DNA of 35,665 nt from Ignavibacteria bacterium (lineage in GTDB: Bacteria; Bacteroidota; Ignavibacteria; Ch128b), in the NCBI GenBank assembly GCA_016873845.1, contig VGVX01000022.1, forward strand, positions 1-35,665. Direction: 5' to 3'. This document shows, piece by piece, positions 1 through 9,486 of the stretch; position 1 is the stretch's first letter, and each line of letters starts with the position of its first letter. The notes beneath the pieces were generated by a model. That model did no database searches and was not told the DNA's origin. It worked only from the letters and a program-made list of their open reading frames with translations. The position numbers and the translations under genes were made by a program.

Positions 1-380
1 AAAAGCTCACAGATGCAGATAAGAAGAGTCTATTTGACAAGGTAAATGTTTTCCCAAATCCATTGTATGCCTATAATCCGGCAGTAGGATATTATGCCGA
101 TCCGAATAATCCGAAGAATGACGAACCTTATGTCACATTCTCTAACCTACCTGAAGATTTTACTATTAGAATTTATTCCCTCTCAGGGTTATTATTACGT
201 ACACTTCCAGATGATAGAATTCCACTATCATCACCATTTGTAAATTGGGATCTGACTAATAAACATGGCTTACGGGTTGCCTCAGGAATGTATTTGGCAG
301 TAGTAACTTCACCTGGATTAGGAGATAAAGTCTTGAAATTTGCAATCATCCAACCGCAGAAGCAAATTAGAAGATTTTAA
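1..380 (+). CDS. C-terminal end of a secreted/surface protein with a sorting-type domain (partial)
   Basis: The reading frame is open from the left edge (codons in phase with base 3) and stops at 378-380, so the 5' part lies outside the window. The visible part starts KLTDADKKSLFDKVNVFPNP. The 'VFPNP' motif, followed by a beta-rich stretch (VTFSNLPEDFTIRIYSLSG, later ASGMYLAVV), is typical of the C-terminal Ig-like/sorting domains on secreted proteins of Bacteroidota and Ignavibacteria (FlgD-Ig or type IX secretion-like). The passenger domain cannot be seen, so the function is unknown. An internal TTG at 63 is not a credible start because coding sense continues upstream of it. The next gene begins 42 bases downstream and may be cotranscribed. 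Confidence 0.75.
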   Translation, partial: KLTDADKKSLFDKVNVFPNPLYAYNPAVGYYADPNNPKNDEPYVTFSNLPEDFTIRIYSLSGLLLRTLPDDRIPLSSPFVNWDLTNKHGLRVASGMYLAVVTSPGLGDKVLKFAIIQPQKQIRRF

Positions 381-422
381 TTAAGGAAAATTAAAATTGG
401 AAAAAAGAACGAGGGAAAATAG

Positions 423-1811
423 ATGAAAATAATATTTAAGACAATTTGTATTGCACTTCTTTTAACTATTTCATTAAATGCGCAAGTTTTGAATAATTCC
501 TCAGTTTTTGTTGATTATGCAAAATTTAAATTTAATGAGGATTCACTTTATGTAGAAATCTATTACTCGATATCGGCGCGAGCGCTTAAGCTCTCACAAA
601 TCGAAGGTCAATCGCATTTGAAAGCTGAAATTAATATCGATATTAACACCGAAGACAATGCTCAAAAAATTACTTCGAGAAATTATTCATTTGATAATAT
701 CTTGACAGGTGATATTGAGCAAAGTTTAAATAGATTTTTAACTGGTTTAGTGGGCTTCTCGCTCGAACCGGCAAAATATAACCTGAAATTTTCGATTAAT
801 GATTTAAACGATGAGAAAAATCATCACGTAATTGATTTTCCTCTTGAGGTTCAAAATTTTTCTGACGAGAATTTTTCTATAAGCGATATTCAGCTTTGCA
901 GTAACATTATCGAGAATTCTGAGAACACAAATTCTTACTTTTTCAAAAATTCATACGAAACGTTTCCAAATCCAAGTACAATTTTCGGCGAGGGTCTGCC
1001 AACTCTATTTTATTATACTGAGCTGTACAATCTTCAGCGGGGTGAGAATTTAAATCCACTGAAGTTGATAATTTCGATTCATGATTTTCGAGGCAGGGAG
1101 AGGAGCAGGAAAGAAAAATTTCTTTCGCGAAAATTCAATTCCATAGTCGATGTAGGGGCATTAAATCTTGCGAAGTATCCAAGCGGATCATACACACTGG
1201 CGTTGACTCTTGTAGATACTATCTCTCGTTACGGTATTGTCTCATCAAAAAGATTTTTTATTTACAATACTCAAGTGAAAGAGGATTTCGAGTCAAAGTT
1301 TGCTGAAGCAGATGTTCTTTCAAGTGAGTTCAATGTAATGAGCGAGGAAGAGCTGAATTCAACTTTTGAGGTGTCTCGGTATGTTGCTTCAGCAGCAGAA
1401 TTAGATCAATGGAATAAAATTGCAGACCTTGAAGGTAAAAAGAACTTTCTCTTCAAGTTTTGGAAACAGCGTGATCCAGATATAGTGTCGCCTAAAAATG
1501 AACGAAAGATCGAATATTTCGATAGAATTAGACGTGCTAACGAACAATTTACAACACCGCGCATTGAAGGCTGGAAGAGTGATAGGGGGCGTGTATACAT
1601 AGTTTACGGCGAACCAAGCGAGATCGATCGTTTCCCGAGTGAGATGGATGCATATCCATATGAGATATGGTCTTATCACCACATCGAAGGTGGAGTAATT
1701 TTTGTTTTCGGCGATATTACTGGAATATCGCAAATGCAACTACTTCATTCTACACATCGAGGTGAAATGAGAGACGGGAATTGGTTCAATAGAATTAAAA
1801 AGATTCGGTGA
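423..1811 (+). CDS. GWxTD domain-containing exported protein
   Basis: A 462-residue protein with a hydrophobic N-terminal signal peptide (roughly residues 1-20, ending SLNAQ), so probably exported. The C-terminal part (about 370-460) has the GWxTD-type signature as GWKSDRGRVYIVYGEPSEI, followed by an aromatic segment (YPYEIWSYHH). Here the Thr of GWxTD is Ser. The middle is beta-rich and unassigned. Proteins with this domain are common in Bacteroidota, Chlorobi and Acidobacteria; their biochemical role is not established. The ATG at 423 is preceded by GAGGGA, a reasonable ribosome-binding site. It follows the sorting-domain protein closely, which suggests an envelope or secretion context. Confidence 0.8.
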   Translation: MKIIFKTICIALLLTISLNAQVLNNSSVFVDYAKFKFNEDSLYVEIYYSISARALKLSQIEGQSHLKAEINIDINTEDNAQKITSRNYSFDNILTGDIEQSLNRFLTGLVGFSLEPAKYNLKFSINDLNDEKNHHVIDFPLEVQNFSDENFSISDIQLCSNIIENSENTNSYFFKNSYETFPNPSTIFGEGLPTLFYYTELYNLQRGENLNPLKLIISIHDFRGRERSRKEKFLSRKFNSIVDVGALNLAKYPSGSYTLALTLVDTISRYGIVSSKRFFIYNTQVKEDFESKFAEADVLSSEFNVMSEEELNSTFEVSRYVASAAELDQWNKIADLEGKKNFLFKFWKQRDPDIVSPKNERKIEYFDRIRRANEQFTTPRIEGWKSDRGRVYIVYGEPSEIDRFPSEMDAYPYEIWSYHHIEGGVIFVFGDITGISQMQLLHSTHRGEMRDGNWFNRIKKIR

Positions 1812-1864
1812 TAAGAAATAGTTCTTGAGTACATCTAAATTGTTTTTTTATTTTGCATGTAAAT

Positions 1865-2731
1865 ATGCAGAATAAAATCGAGTTTTTTCTTTTTAATCTA
1901 CTATCATTTCTTCTCACTCGTTTTTCTCTGGGGGTTGCAAGAAAATTTGCAACGCTGCTGGCAGCTTTTTTTTACTTTTTTATTCCGCTTAGAAAAAGTG
2001 TAGCAATAAAAAATCTTCGATTAGTTTTTCCAGAGTACACAGAAAAAAAACTGAATCAGATTTTATACTGTTCGTATATCAATTTCTTTATCGTTCTTAT
2101 CGAAATATTCTACATGCGAGTAATAGAACAGGAGGAATTGAAATCGATGGTAAAAATAAAGAAGCCTGAATTAATTCGTGAATCTCTGAGAAAAGATAAA
2201 GGACTCCTCTTCTTATCGGCGCATTTCGGCAATTGGGAAATTCTTGCTGCTTCGACTGCTCTTACCATTGGAATCCCCTATTCAATAATTGTGAAACCGC
2301 TTCGGAACAATTTGGTTGATAAGTTTATGAATACCATGCGTTGTAAATGGGGAAATAAAGTAGTTCGAATGGGTGTATCTGTGAAAGATATTTATCGAGA
2401 ATTGTTAAATAAAAATGTAGTTGCACTAGTGGCCGACCAGCGAGCCGCGGAAGGTTCACTGAAAATTCCTTTTTTCGGGAGAGAAACTTCTGTTTTTTTT
2501 GGACCCGCGACTCTATCAGTAAAAACCGGTGCACCAATACTCTTGGGAATTGCTGTGCGGCAAAATGATTTCAGTTATGAAGTCGATTTGAAAGAGATAA
2601 AGATTGAGGATAATTTATCTGAAGATCAAAAAATTGAATCTATAACCAAAGAATATATTCGGCAATTGGAATTGATAATTAGAAAGAATCCCGAGCAATG
2701 GCTTTGGTTCCATGATAGATGGAAACATTGA
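1865..2731 (+). CDS. Lysophospholipid/lipid A acyltransferase (LpxL/HtrB family)
   Basis: Membrane-anchored acyltransferase, predicted to transfer a secondary acyl chain to a lipid A precursor at the inner membrane. The N-terminal 20-45 residues are strongly hydrophobic (FFLFNLLSFLLTRFSLG), consistent with an anchor. The catalytic H-x4-E motif is visible as HFGNWE (His120 to Glu125 from the ATG). A later ALVADQR...FFGRE segment matches the conserved second block of the family. I chose ATG 1865; a TTG at 1853 in the same frame would add four residues, but neither has a clear ribosome-binding site. The 3' end overlaps the heptosyltransferase gene by 13 bases, so the two LPS genes are probably translationally coupled. 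Substrate specificity cannot be read from sequence. Confidence 0.85.
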   Translation: MQNKIEFFLFNLLSFLLTRFSLGVARKFATLLAAFFYFFIPLRKSVAIKNLRLVFPEYTEKKLNQILYCSYINFFIVLIEIFYMRVIEQEELKSMVKIKKPELIRESLRKDKGLLFLSAHFGNWEILAASTALTIGIPYSIIVKPLRNNLVDKFMNTMRCKWGNKVVRMGVSVKDIYRELLNKNVVALVADQRAAEGSLKIPFFGRETSVFFGPATLSVKTGAPILLGIAVRQNDFSYEVDLKEIKIEDNLSEDQKIESITKEYIRQLELIIRKNPEQWLWFHDRWKH

Positions 2732-3768
2732 TTAAAAAGCAAACTAAAATCTTAATTTTACAGACCGCTTTCTTGGGCGATGTACTGCTAACTCTCCCGT
2801 TGATTCATCATTTACGGAAAATATTTTCAGACTCGGAAATTGATTTAATAGTTAGACCGGATGCAGCCGAGGTAAGTGAAATTTCTTGCGATCTTAATCG
2901 TGTGATCATCTTTGATAAAAAGAAAAACGGATTGAGAAATACATTCAATCTTATTAAAGCCATCCGAAAGAAAAAATATGATTTACTGATTTCGCCGCAT
3001 CGTTCTTACCGTAGCAGTCTAATTTCTTTCTTTAGTGGAATACCCAAACGGATTGGATTTGATACTGCGAGTTTCTCAATTTTATATTCCGATAAAGTCA
3101 AATATCAAAAAAATGTACATGAAGTGGAAAGAAATATTTCCCTAATTTCGGAGTTCAGAAAAGTTCAGGAGTGGGAGCAATTAATTCCTATCAAACCGTC
3201 TGCTGCGGAATTGCACAAGAAGTTAATATCGTGGAATAATTCTAAACAACAAATCGTTTGTATTGCTCCATTTTCAGAGTGGTACACAAAAAGATATCCT
3301 CAAGATTATTTTATAAAACTAATCGAATTGTTAATTAAATCAGAAATAAAAGTATTAATAATTGGCGGGAAAAAAGATTTAAGTGATTCAAATAAAATTG
3401 TGGAGAGTATTTCTTCCAGCGAATGTGTGTTAAATTTGACTGGTCAATTAAGCATTCGAGAATCCATAGATGTGATTGGAAAATGTAATTTACTGATAAG
3501 CAATGATAGTGCTCCAACTCACATGGCAATGTTTACGACCTGTCCAGTGCTGACGATCTACGGTTCAACGATACCAGGATTTGGATTTTATCCTTACCGT
3601 TCGTTTGATTCGGTGATACAAATTGATGAATTATACTGCAAGCCATGCGGGATACATGGATTTATTACTTGTCCCGAAAATCATTTTCGGTGCATGAGAG
3701 AGTTGAAACCCGAACTTGTTTTTGAACAAGTCAAAAAAATGCTTCAAAACGAAATAATATCTTTATAG
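2719..3768 (+). CDS. Glycosyltransferase family 9, lipopolysaccharide heptosyltransferase
   Basis: A 349-residue GT9 protein, expected to move heptose (or a related sugar) from an ADP-sugar donor to the LPS inner core on the cytoplasmic face. The N-terminal Rossmann-like start, FLGDVLLTLPLIHHLRK, is the family signature. The donor-binding block in the C-terminal half is SNDSAPTHMA, followed by PVLTIYGSTIPGFGFYP. The cysteine-containing PCGIHGF...CP...CM tail is typical of WaaF-like proteins. The ATG lies inside the end of the acyltransferase gene. WaaF (heptosyltransferase II) is the closest guess, but WaaC/WaaQ-type specificity cannot be excluded. Confidence 0.88.
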   Translation: METLIKKQTKILILQTAFLGDVLLTLPLIHHLRKIFSDSEIDLIVRPDAAEVSEISCDLNRVIIFDKKKNGLRNTFNLIKAIRKKKYDLLISPHRSYRSSLISFFSGIPKRIGFDTASFSILYSDKVKYQKNVHEVERNISLISEFRKVQEWEQLIPIKPSAAELHKKLISWNNSKQQIVCIAPFSEWYTKRYPQDYFIKLIELLIKSEIKVLIIGGKKDLSDSNKIVESISSSECVLNLTGQLSIRESIDVIGKCNLLISNDSAPTHMAMFTTCPVLTIYGSTIPGFGFYPYRSFDSVIQIDELYCKPCGIHGFITCPENHFRCMRELKPELVFEQVKKMLQNEIISL

Positions 3769-3802
3769 AATAATTTTTTGAAGTTTGATATATTGAAATA
3801 AG

Positions 3803-4699
3803 ATGTTTAAAAATCTAAAAGTTATTTTCAAGAAAAGGTACGATTTACTCCTTATTCCGAAAGATGGTAGGAGCACTGATAAAATTTTGAGAACAAGTTT
3901 AACTCGTGCTCTGCTAATTATTTTTGGATTGATGATTATTTCAAATTCCATTTTACTTTCATTTTTGGCTTTCACTCCGATTATGGATTACCTGCCGGGA
4001 TTTGAAATAATCTCTAAAGAGGAGATGAATCAAATTTCTGAGATCAAAGAAAAAATGTTAACGATTTCAAAGGAATTTGAGCGGGTGAAAAGAAACAACG
4101 AAAGACTGCAGCTGATTCTTGAAGGTAAACCAATCCCCATGGACGAACGCGAGCTTGACTCAAATTATGTGAAAGAAAGGATGAGAAGAGATTCCATCCG
4201 ACTTATGTCAAAACCATTGTCTAATAATTTGTTTATTGCATTTAAACGTTTATTGAACCTTTTTTCACAGGTCTCAGATTCAAATTCGATTCAAAATCAA
4301 AAACAGTTCAATCAATATACCCTAAGTTTCATTTCGCCTGTAGTTGGTGTGATAACGCAAAAATTTTATCCTAAAAATGCCCACTATGGAATTGATTTTG
4401 CAGTGCGAACCGGAACTCAGGTTCGAACTGCCGGTTCCGGCGTAGTAATTTTTTCTGATTATACAATTAACGATGGTTATAAAATTATTGTAGCCCATTC
4501 CTCTGGTTATATAACTATCTATCAACATTTATCAGTCCTATTAAAAAAAGAGCGGGAGAAAGTTTTTCAAGGAGATGTTATAGCTTTGTCTGGCAATACA
4601 GGAAAACTAACAACAGCACCGCATCTTCATTTTGAAGTGTGGAAAAATAATAAACCAATTGATCCAAAAACCATTTGTGTAGATTTATATGAAAAATAG
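3803..4699 (+). CDS. M23 family metallopeptidase (LytM domain), membrane anchored
   Basis: A 298-residue protein with a short cytoplasmic N-terminus, one transmembrane segment (about 30-55), a coiled-coil-like charged stretch (about 70-110) and a C-terminal LytM/M23 peptidase domain. Zinc-binding motifs are present: HYGID (His194, Asp198) and HLH (274-276, in APHLHFEVW). The active domain should therefore cleave peptidoglycan cross-links in the periplasm. The 3' end overlaps the bactofilin gene by 11 bases. An M23 peptidase paired with a bactofilin is a known arrangement, in which the cytoskeletal polymer is thought to localise the peptidase; partnership here is inferred from that pairing. 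Confidence 0.9.
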   Translation: MFKNLKVIFKKRYDLLLIPKDGRSTDKILRTSLTRALLIIFGLMIISNSILLSFLAFTPIMDYLPGFEIISKEEMNQISEIKEKMLTISKEFERVKRNNERLQLILEGKPIPMDERELDSNYVKERMRRDSIRLMSKPLSNNLFIAFKRLLNLFSQVSDSNSIQNQKQFNQYTLSFISPVVGVITQKFYPKNAHYGIDFAVRTGTQVRTAGSGVVIFSDYTINDGYKIIVAHSSGYITIYQHLSVLLKKEREKVFQGDVIALSGNTGKLTTAPHLHFEVWKNNKPIDPKTICVDLYEK

Positions 4700-5051
4700 A
4701 GAAAAATTCAGTGATGAGCTTTCAATTCTTTCAAACAATGTTCAAATCAAAGGGAATATTTCTGCTCAAGGAAATTTCCGCATTGAGGGGCAAGTCGAGG
4801 GAGATGTGAACGTACGCGGTAATTTATTTTTAGGTGAAACTGCAACCGTTAGAGGGAACATTACATCCAACAATTTCACCTGCAATGGAACTGTGCAAGG
4901 CAAAATCATGATTGAGGATAAACTTGTCATTGAAAAAAAATCAAAAATTACTGGCGACATTACTACAAAAGCATTAATTGTTGAAGAAGGCGCAGAGATA
5001 AACGGAAAATGTATTATGTCTTCCGGTTCTAAAATTCAACCCGAGTCTTAG
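4689..5051 (+). CDS. Bactofilin family cytoskeletal protein
   Basis: A 120-residue protein dominated by short beta-strand repeats (GNISAQGNFRIEGQVEGDV, then GNLFLGETATVRGNI, then GKIMIEDKLVIEKKSKITGD), the right-handed beta-helix pattern of bactofilins (DUF583/PF04519). Bactofilins polymerise without nucleotide and organise envelope enzymes. The gene overlaps the upstream M23 peptidase by 11 bases and lies just before the ATP synthase genes, so all of them are likely on one transcript. Length is usual for the family. Confidence 0.9.
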   Translation: MKNREKFSDELSILSNNVQIKGNISAQGNFRIEGQVEGDVNVRGNLFLGETATVRGNITSNNFTCNGTVQGKIMIEDKLVIEKKSKITGDITTKALIVEEGAEINGKCIMSSGSKIQPES

Positions 5052-5054
5052 AGA

Positions 5055-5318
5055 TTGTTAAATCCTAAAAAAGTCAAGGACGAACAACGCAAGTTCATCG
5101 AAGGATTCGCAAAGTCAGGCCCTTATCTTGGGCTTGGAGCTCAAATGGCTGCAACTGTCGTCATCATGGTTTTTTTGGGGAAGTACCTAGATGACTATTT
5201 AAATTCAAGTCCGGCATTTATTTTAATTTTTTCACTTCTAGGTTCATTTGCCGCAATCTATAATTTTATCCGACAAGTCCTCAGATTGAATGAAAAGAAA
5301 AAAAATGGGAATAATTAG
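5055..5318 (+). CDS. AtpZ/AtpI-like ATP synthase accessory membrane protein
   Basis: An 87-residue protein with two hydrophobic segments (about 28-48 and 54-74). The pattern GLGAQMAATVVIMVFLGKYLD matches the small AtpZ/AtpI family found at the head of F-type ATP synthase operons. Such proteins are implicated in assembly of the c-ring or in divalent cation handling. The start is TTG at 5055, four bases after the bactofilin stop; no ATG is available upstream of the conserved part. It overlaps the following gene. Confidence 0.78.
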   Translation: MLNPKKVKDEQRKFIEGFAKSGPYLGLGAQMAATVVIMVFLGKYLDDYLNSSPAFILIFSLLGSFAAIYNFIRQVLRLNEKKKNGNN

Positions 5319-5691
5319 GAAGTCTTTTATTGGAAGGCATTTATTAATTAATCTTCCCATTCTAGGAATCGGGTTGCTGTTTGTATCAATTACAAATAAT
5401 TATGAAGCATTTACTGGTGTAATAACTGGTTATCTTCTGATATTGATTTATGTAATAATAGGATTTTTATCTTTTGAATATTCAGTTTCAAAGTCCAACG
5501 AAGCATTCTTAAAGTATTATTTTGGCGGTATGATGATTCGGATGTTTTTATTGCTAATCCTAATATTTTTTCTGTTAAAAAATATTAGCATTAATAAGAT
5601 AAGTTTGTTATTTTCGCTACTCATTTTTTACGTGATAAATCTAGTTGTGGAGTTACAATATGTAATTTCACGCCAAAAACGAATTAATTAA
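5305..5691 (+). CDS. ATP synthase I-like membrane protein (AtpI position)
   Basis: A polytopic membrane protein of 128-133 residues with about four hydrophobic segments, sitting exactly where AtpI (protein I of the F0 operon) is normally encoded, directly before subunit a. Sequence identity alone would not be decisive; the assignment rests on size, membrane topology and position. I prefer ATG 5305 (preceded by GAAAAGAAAA), though an in-frame ATG at 5290 would add five residues. It overlaps the AtpZ-like gene upstream, and its stop shares a base with the atpB start (TAATG), so translation is probably coupled. Confidence 0.65.
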   Translation: MGIIRKSFIGRHLLINLPILGIGLLFVSITNNYEAFTGVITGYLLILIYVIIGFLSFEYSVSKSNEAFLKYYFGGMMIRMFLLLILIFFLLKNISINKISLLFSLLIFYVINLVVELQYVISRQKRIN

Positions 5692-6536
5692 TGGATACTA
5701 CCAAGGTAATTACTGATACTTTAGCTCAAACCTCTGATAATAGCAGCAGTTGGATTATCGATCACATTGTTGACAGCAATGTACTCGATTTTGAACCGTT
5801 TTTCTCTATAACATTGCCTGCAATTCATCTGAATCTTCTTGGAGTAGATTTAAATCTTTCAATAACAAAACATGTTGTTTTTGTTTGGTTGGGAGCTTTA
5901 ATTGTTTTCTTACTTTTTCGTCTTGCAGCTTCAAGCTATAAGAAATCGCTTGTTCCCAAAGGTCTTGCGAATGTTATGGAAGTGTTGGTTACTTTCATTC
6001 GTGATGAAATTGTTGCTCCAACAGTCGGTACGGCATATACAAATAAGTTTTTACCTTTCCTTGGTACAATTTTCTTTTTCATTCTGACCTGCAATTTTCT
6101 TGGGTTACTTCCCTATGGATCAACCGCGACTTCAAATATTTCCGTAACGGCATCACTAGCGGCGATTAGTTTTATCGTAACGCAATTTGCAGGCATGAAA
6201 AAGAATGGTGTAATGGGATACGTTAAGGGATTAATTCCGCATGGAGTTCCTGTTTTTCTTTTACCTATAATGTTTGTGGTTGAAGTTTTAGGTCTATTCA
6301 CAAAACCATTTGCACTCATGATCCGACTTTTTGCTAATATGACAGCCGGGCATGTAGTGATTATGGCGTTAATCGGTTTGATTTTTATATTGAAGACACC
6401 ATTTATTTCACCGGTGTCAATTCTTTTTGCACTTTTTATATACTTGCTTGAATTGTTAGTCGCATTAATTCAAGCTTATATTTTTACAATGCTTTCATCT
6501 CTCTTTATCGGGATGGCAATTCATCAAGAACATTAA
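5691..6536 (+). CDS. atpB: ATP synthase F0 subunit a
   Basis: A 281-residue multi-pass membrane protein forming the ion half-channels next to the c-ring. The essential stator arginine is present in the KPFALMIRLFANMTAGH block (Arg212). Another family block, ILTCNFLGLLPYG, lies in the middle, and the C-terminal helices (LLVALIQAYIFTMLSSLFIGMA) are typical. The N-terminal extension before the first helix (about 60 residues, with VDSNVLDFEPF) is of the kind seen in Bacteroidota/Chlorobi proteins. The start overlaps the preceding stop by one base. Confidence 0.96.
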   Translation: MDTTKVITDTLAQTSDNSSSWIIDHIVDSNVLDFEPFFSITLPAIHLNLLGVDLNLSITKHVVFVWLGALIVFLLFRLAASSYKKSLVPKGLANVMEVLVTFIRDEIVAPTVGTAYTNKFLPFLGTIFFFILTCNFLGLLPYGSTATSNISVTASLAAISFIVTQFAGMKKNGVMGYVKGLIPHGVPVFLLPIMFVVEVLGLFTKPFALMIRLFANMTAGHVVIMALIGLIFILKTPFISPVSILFALFIYLLELLVALIQAYIFTMLSSLFIGMAIHQEH

Positions 6537-6557
6537 TTAAATATAAAGGATAAATAA

Positions 6558-6785
6558 ATGGAATCATTAGGATTTGCATACTTGGCAGCAGGAATCGGTG
6601 CTGCATTGACAGTGATTGGAGCTGGATTCGGTATCGGCAAATTGGCTAGTTCAGCAATGGACGCAAGCAGTCGTCAACCGGAAGCACTTGGCGATATAAG
6701 AACATCAATGATTATCGCAGCAGCACTTATTGAAGGTGTATCGTTGTTTGCATTGGTTATTTGTATTCTGCTCGCGCTTAAATAA
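6558..6785 (+). CDS. atpE: ATP synthase F0 subunit c
   Basis: A 75-residue hairpin of two transmembrane helices, the usual size. The glycine-rich first helix (GAGFGIGKLA), the polar loop RQPE (39-42) and the ion-carrying Glu59 in the second helix (ALIEGVSLFALV) are all present. The residue after Glu59 is Gly. The Glu-Ser pair and helix-1 Gln of sodium-binding c subunits are absent, so by established motif rules a proton-coupled ring is expected. SD-like AAAGGA lies shortly before ATG 6558. Confidence 0.96.
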   Translation: MESLGFAYLAAGIGAALTVIGAGFGIGKLASSAMDASSRQPEALGDIRTSMIIAAALIEGVSLFALVICILLALK

Positions 6786-6802
6786 ACTAACAGGTTTTTG
6801 AA

Positions 6803-7348
6803 ATGGAATTGTTAATATTTTCTTTTAAGTTTTTTCTGCTTGCTGGTGGAGAAAAAGGCGGATTGCTTGATGTTAATCCAGGTTTGATTTTTTGGACAGT
6901 TGTTACTTTCATTCTTCTTTTATTGATATTAAAAAGAACAGCTTGGAAACCCATGCTTGAAGCCCTTAAACAGCGTGAAGATTCAATTCGAACTGCTCTC
7001 GAAAAATCGGAACAAGCAAAACTTGAAGCAGAAAAACTACTTGAAGAAAATAAGAAAAATTTAGCTGCGGCTGAAGAACAAGCAAAAAAGATCATTGATG
7101 AAGGAAGGGAATTTTCCAGTAAGCTCAAAGCTGAAATTCTTGATAAGGCCAATGAAGATGCGAAGAAATTGTTAGATCAAACGAAAATTGAAATCGATCG
7201 GAAGAAAGATGAAGCTCTCAATGAACTTAGAGAGGTAGTTGCAGATTTGGCAATTCAAGCAACAGAAAAATTGATTGATGAAAAACTCGATGATAAGAAA
7301 CACAGATCACTTATTGACAAATTTATCAGCACTTTACCGAGGCAATAA
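6803..7348 (+). CDS. atpF: ATP synthase F0 subunit b
   Basis: A 181-residue peripheral-stalk protein. One N-terminal membrane segment (about 27-46, LIFWTVVTFILLLLIL) is followed by a long, charged alpha-helix rich in Glu, Lys and Ala (about 50-160), as expected for the dimeric b stalk. It ends with a Leu/Lys-rich tail that binds delta. It lies between atpE and atpH in the standard order. The membrane segment is preceded by a short extra hydrophobic leader (MELLIFSFKFFLLAGGEKGG). Confidence 0.94.
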   Translation: MELLIFSFKFFLLAGGEKGGLLDVNPGLIFWTVVTFILLLLILKRTAWKPMLEALKQREDSIRTALEKSEQAKLEAEKLLEENKKNLAAAEEQAKKIIDEGREFSSKLKAEILDKANEDAKKLLDQTKIEIDRKKDEALNELREVVADLAIQATEKLIDEKLDDKKHRSLIDKFISTLPRQ

Positions 7349-7351
7349 GTT

Positions 7352-7906
7352 TTGAGTAGTTTCAAAATTACGAATAGATACGCCACAGCTTTGCTCGAGC
7401 TTTCAATCCAAGAAAAATCCTTAAACGATGTCAATAGAGAACTTGAGCTTATAAAAAAATCAATTAAAGATTCAAGAGAACTAACACTTTTTTTACAAAG
7501 CCCAATCTTAAAATCGCAAAAAAAGAAGGATATTTTAACAAAAATATTCAGTGGCAAAGTTTCGAATCTCACGATGAAGTTTTTGAATTTAGTAATTGAC
7601 AGGAATAGAACTCCTTTGATTCTGGAGATTATCGATCACTTTTTCGAACTAAGAGATAAGCATCTTGGAATAATCAATGTAGCAGTAAGAAGTGCAGCTA
7701 AATTTGACAAGAATCAATCAGAAGACCTAACAAAGCAGTTAGAAAGTTACACTAATAAAAAAGTAAAAATTAATTTTTCATTAGATTCTTCGTTGAAGGG
7801 TGGATTTGTAGTTCAATTGGGTGATACTGTTTTAGATGCAAGTCTTCGACATCAATTGGATTTATTAAAAAGTAAATTCCTTCATGGCTCAGAAGAATTA
7901 AACTGA
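7352..7906 (+). CDS. atpH: ATP synthase F1 subunit delta
   Basis: A 184-residue OSCP/delta family protein joining the b stalk to the top of the alpha/beta hexamer. Recognisable blocks are the N-terminal ITNRYATALLELS, the central FLNLVIDRNRTPLILEII and the C-terminal LKGGFVVQLGDTVLDASLRHQLDLL. The start is TTG at 7352, three bases after the atpF stop; no ATG is available before the conserved N-terminus. The usual gene order supports the call. Confidence 0.93.
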   Translation: MSSFKITNRYATALLELSIQEKSLNDVNRELELIKKSIKDSRELTLFLQSPILKSQKKKDILTKIFSGKVSNLTMKFLNLVIDRNRTPLILEIIDHFFELRDKHLGIINVAVRSAAKFDKNQSEDLTKQLESYTNKKVKINFSLDSSLKGGFVVQLGDTVLDASLRHQLDLLKSKFLHGSEELN

Positions 7907-7935
7907 ACGAAAAAAGAATTTAGAAAAGGTTAAAA

Positions 7936-9486
7936 ATGGCAGAAGTAAGACCAGATGAAGTTTCTTCGATTTTAAGAAAAGAACTTTCAGGATTCGAGAA
8001 AGAAGTTGATGTTTATGATGTCGGTACGGTATTAGAAGTCGGCGATGGTATTGCGCGTATTTACGGCTTGTCAAAAGTCATGGCAAGCGAGTTAGTTGAA
8101 TTCCCAAATGGTGTTTTCGGAATGGTGCTTAATCTTGAAGAAGATAACGTTGGTGCAATATTATTTGGTGAAGATACACTCGTAAAAGAAGGCGATATTG
8201 TTAAAAGAACAAAGAGAGTTGCTTCGATTCCGGTTGGAGATCAACTTTTAGGAAGAGTTGTAAATCCACTTTGCCAGCCTCTCGATGGTAAAGGTTCAAT
8301 TAAAACGGATAAATTCCTTCCAATAGAAAGAAAAGCACTTGGTGTAATTTTCCGTCAACCGGTTAAAGAACCGCTTCAAACAGGTCTTAAAGCCATTGAT
8401 GGTATGATTCCAATCGGAAGAGGTCAAAGAGAATTAATAATCGGCGATCGACAAACTGGTAAAACTGCCATTGCACTTGATACGATTATCAATCAGAAGT
8501 ATACCCACACCGAAGAAGCTAAAAAGCAGGGAGTTAAGCCTGTTTATTGTATTTATGTTGCAATTGGACAAAAAGGTTCGTCAGTCTCGCAAGTAGTCGC
8601 AAAACTTGAAGAAGCTGGTGCAATGGAATATACAACTGTAATTTTAGCAGCTGCTTCAGATACAGCCCCAATGCAATTCATTGCTCCTTATTCAGGTGCA
8701 ACTGTTGGTGAATTCTTCAGAGATAGTGGAAGACATTCTTTAGTTATCTATGATGATCTCTCAAAACATGCACAGGCTTATCGTCAAGTTTCGCTATTGC
8801 TTCGACGCCCTCCTGGACGCGAAGCTTACCCAGGTGATATTTTTTACCTCCATTCTCGTTTATTGGAGAGAGCTTCTAAATTGAGTGACGATTTAGGTGG
8901 AGGAAGTTTAACAGCTCTACCAGTAATTGAGACTCAAGCTGGAGATGTTTCCGCATATATTCCGACAAATGTTATATCGATTACTGATGGTCAGATTTAT
9001 CTTGAGCCGAATTTGTTTAATGCTGGTGTTCGTCCGGCTATCAACGTTGGTATTTCAGTCTCTCGGGTAGGAGGAAATGCACAAATTAAGGCAATGAAAA
9101 AAGTTGCTGGTACGCTTCGGCTTGATCTCGCACAATATCGAGAACTTGAAGCATTTGCTAAATTTGGTTCCGACCTTGATGCCGCAACTCAGAGGCAGCT
9201 CAGAAGAGGTCAACGACTCGTTGAATTACTAAAACAAGGACAATACAAACCAATGTCCGTCGAAAAACAGATTGTTTCAATCTTTTATGGGACTAATGGT
9301 TATTTAGATCAACTCGCAGTTAATGATGTACAAAAATTTGAATCAGAAATTCTTGAAATTTTCGATGTAAAACATAAAGACATTATGCTGGAAATTGCTG
9401 AAAAGAAAGAATTGAATCAAGCAATTATCGAGAAGCTCAAGAAAATTGGAGATGAATTTTTAAATTCATTTAAGAAAAGCAATTAA
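7936..9486 (+). CDS. atpA: ATP synthase F1 subunit alpha
   Basis: A 516-residue protein, standard for F1 alpha, which binds non-catalytic nucleotide in the alpha3beta3 hexamer. The Walker A motif is GDRQTGKT (170-177); [23 protein letters not shown] and [22 protein letters not shown] are highly conserved blocks. The C-terminal helical domain ([19 protein letters not shown]) is complete. Ribosome-binding GAAAAGG precedes ATG 7936. It shares one base with the atpG start. Confidence 0.98.
   Translation: MAEVRPDEVSSILRKELSGFEKEVDVYDVGTVLEVGDGIARIYGLSKVMASELVEFPNGVFGMVLNLEEDNVGAILFGEDTLVKEGDIVKRTKRVASIPVGDQLLGRVVNPLCQPLDGKGSIKTDKFLPIERKALGVIFRQPVKEPLQTGLKAIDGMIPIGRGQRELIIGDRQTGKTAIALDTIINQKYTHTEEAKKQGVKPVYCIYVAIGQKGSSVSQVVAKLEEAGAMEYTTVILAAASDTAPMQFIAPYSGATVGEFFRDSGRHSLVIYDDLSKHAQAYRQVSLLLRRPPGREAYPGDIFYLHSRLLERASKLSDDLGGGSLTALPVIETQAGDVSAYIPTNVISITDGQIYLEPNLFNAGVRPAINVGISVSRVGGNAQIKAMKKVAGTLRLDLAQYRELEAFAKFGSDLDAATQRQLRRGQRLVELLKQGQYKPMSVEKQIVSIFYGTNGYLDQLAVNDVQKFESEILEIFDVKHKDIMLEIAEKKELNQAIIEKLKKIGDEFLNSFKKSN

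Noticed and set aside
6787-7152. 121-codon Ser/Ala-rich frame opposite atpF
   Set aside because: The composition is the antisense shadow of the Glu/Lys/Ala-rich b-subunit helix.
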